Source: Clostridia bacterium (GTDB lineage: Bacteria; Bacillota_A; Clostridia; Oscillospirales; CAG-272). Taken from it: DNA of 6,258 nt. Below are positions 5,282 through 6,258 of this stretch, piece by piece. The stretch lies in NCBI GenBank assembly GCA_017445115.1, contig JAFSUU010000102.1, positions 1 through 6,258 on the forward strand, given 5' to 3'. The notes beneath the pieces are model-generated. The model had not been told where the DNA came from. It made no database searches and saw only the letters and a list, made by a program, of their open reading frames with translations. The position numbers and the translations under genes were made by a program. The stretch's first letter is position 1. Every line of letters begins with the position of its first letter.

Positions 5282-6164
5282 TTAAATATTCGTCCAGACG
5301 ATCACTAACATAATCCGCGATGAGATCTGTCATTACCCCGGCATCATTATCACGGTAATAAGCATCAAAGGCGTCGTAATACTTTCTACGATCTGTAAAC
5401 TTAACGTTGATCGGCGGATAACCTTCACGAATCAGATCAAGGTTCATAATCAGTCTCCCGGTTCTGCCGTTGCCGTCAATAAACGGGTGAATACCCTCGA
5501 ATTCAAGATGAAAACGGGCTATGCGCTCGACCACGTTCATTGTTTCCTTACGTTCTTCGTTTACAGAAAGCAGTTCGGTGATCTTCGGTTCGATGAGGTA
5601 CGGCTGCACCGGCTCGGTATAGGCACCCATAATACGTACCGGGATCTTACGGTAAACACCGCGATCCTCCGGCTGATTCATAAGCACAAGTGAATGAATA
5701 TTCTTAATCACAGATTCGTTCAACGGAACGTCTTTTTTGGCAATATCCTCAATATAAAGAAAAGCATCCTTATGGCCTACAGCATCCAAATGATCTTTAA
5801 GCGGCTTTTGGTCAATTGTAACGCCTTCCAACACCATTGCTGTCTCTTTCAGCGTCAAGGTATTACCCTCAATGGCGTTGGAGTTATAGGTGAAATCGAT
5901 CATAAATTCGTCCTGAAGGCGTTTGATTTCGCCTGAAGTCAACGGGCGCATTTTATCAAGCCTTTCACGCTTCATGTCGATCTCCGCGAGTATTCCCGAA
6001 CGGCTTCGACGACCATCAAGCGGTTTAGGTGCGTTTTCAGGGATCATGTATAAATTACCCTTACGAATAACGCCCGGAACCTTACCTTCAGAACACAAAA
6101 CGCGAATTCGGCGGGTGGAAATACCCCATTTTTCAGCCGCTTTTGATATCTTCATATATTCCAT
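5247..6164 (-). CDS. Fic family protein with N-terminal helix-turn-helix
   Basis: Fic enzymes transfer AMP or related groups from nucleotides to hydroxyl residues of target proteins. The product is 305 residues. Residues 1-45 look like a MerR/excisionase-type helix-turn-helix (KAAEKWGISTRRIRVLCSEG). Residues 95-101, SNAIEGN, match the inhibitory helix motif [S/T]xxxE[G/N], so it is a class II, self-restrained Fic with E99 as the inhibitory glutamate. The flap is near 170-193 (YRKIPVRIMG). The active-site motif H226-PFIDGNGRTGR237 is complete, with H226 as catalytic base and D230 binding metal. The start at 6164 is fixed by GGGAGG (6173-6178) eight bases upstream; the frame stays open to 6236, which would bury the promoter. 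The last residues (ERGFCRR) overlap the startless tail frame and may reflect a frameshift. Target and function are unknown; a toxin-like or signalling role is possible. Confidence 0.95.
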   Translation of the reverse strand: MEYMKISKAAEKWGISTRRIRVLCSEGKVPGVIRKGNLYMIPENAPKPLDGRRSRSGILAEIDMKRERLDKMRPLTSGEIKRLQDEFMIDFTYNSNAIEGNTLTLKETAMVLEGVTIDQKPLKDHLDAVGHKDAFLYIEDIAKKDVPLNESVIKNIHSLVLMNQPEDRGVYRKIPVRIMGAYTEPVQPYLIEPKITELLSVNEERKETMNVVERIARFHLEFEGIHPFIDGNGRTGRLIMNLDLIREGYPPINVKFTDRRKYYDAFDAYYRDNDAGVMTDLIADYVSDRLDEYLRILMERGFCRR

Positions 6165-6204
6165 TTGAGATTCCTCCCATATTGGCATAAATACAGTTAC
6201 ATTA

Positions 6205-6233
6205 AGTATACCACCAAATAGGAACAAAGTCAA
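6205..6233 (-). promoter_or_regulatory. Sigma-A-type promoter of the Fic gene
   Basis: On the minus strand, TTGACT (6228-6233) and TATACT (6205-6210) lie 17 bases apart, and TGG before the -10 gives an extended -10. Transcription would start near 6198, leaving a leader of about 34 bases with a strong ribosome binding site. The match to consensus is the best in the window and supports the start at 6164. Confidence 0.78.
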
Positions 6234-6258
6234 CACGAATATGTAAACTGAAGATAAA

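Overview
The window looks like a chromosomal segment of a spore-forming member of the Firmicutes, most likely class Clostridia. The grounds are a full-length SpoVT-type sporulation regulator with a forespore-type promoter, strong AGGAGG-like ribosome binding sites, and several small Clostridia-style proteins of unknown function. The assignment is from sequence features only; no database was searched.

Layout from left to right. Positions 1-162 look like the outer end of an insertion sequence whose transposase would lie off the left edge: a 12-bp inverted repeat, a leftward extended -10 promoter and a GGGGCTGTAGCAAAAG-type terminus. Positions 163-273 keep the last 36 codons of a rightward frame that may have been cut by this element. 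The spoVT gene (274-828, minus) follows, with a sigma-G-like promoter at 862-890. From about 891 to 1620 lies a poorly coding stretch with gene remnants on the plus strand: a 12-codon mini-ORF with a good ribosome binding site, a coding-like frame at 1242-1404 and a 71-codon frame at 1405-1620. The last two look like one broken gene.

From 1652 to 5096 five minus-strand genes form a probable transcription unit, in transcription order: a UPF0158-like protein, a membrane-anchored rhodanese fused to a cyclophilin-like domain, a 134-residue protein, a 301-residue protein with a charged linker, and a zinc-ribbon (DUF4428-like) protein whose C-terminal half resembles the EF-Tu domain 2 barrel. Gaps are 4, 81, 14 and 16 bases, so the 81-base gap could divide the set in two. 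The shared job of these proteins is unknown.

Upstream of this set, 5144-5281 holds a startless coding-like tail that overlaps the end of a Fic gene (5247-6164, minus). The Fic protein has an N-terminal helix-turn-helix, an inhibitory helix motif and a complete active-site motif, and it has a textbook promoter at 6205-6233. The most interesting points are the unusual domain combinations in the operon, the similarity between the Fic promoter and the promoter inside the putative IS end, and the gene debris flanking the stable genes.
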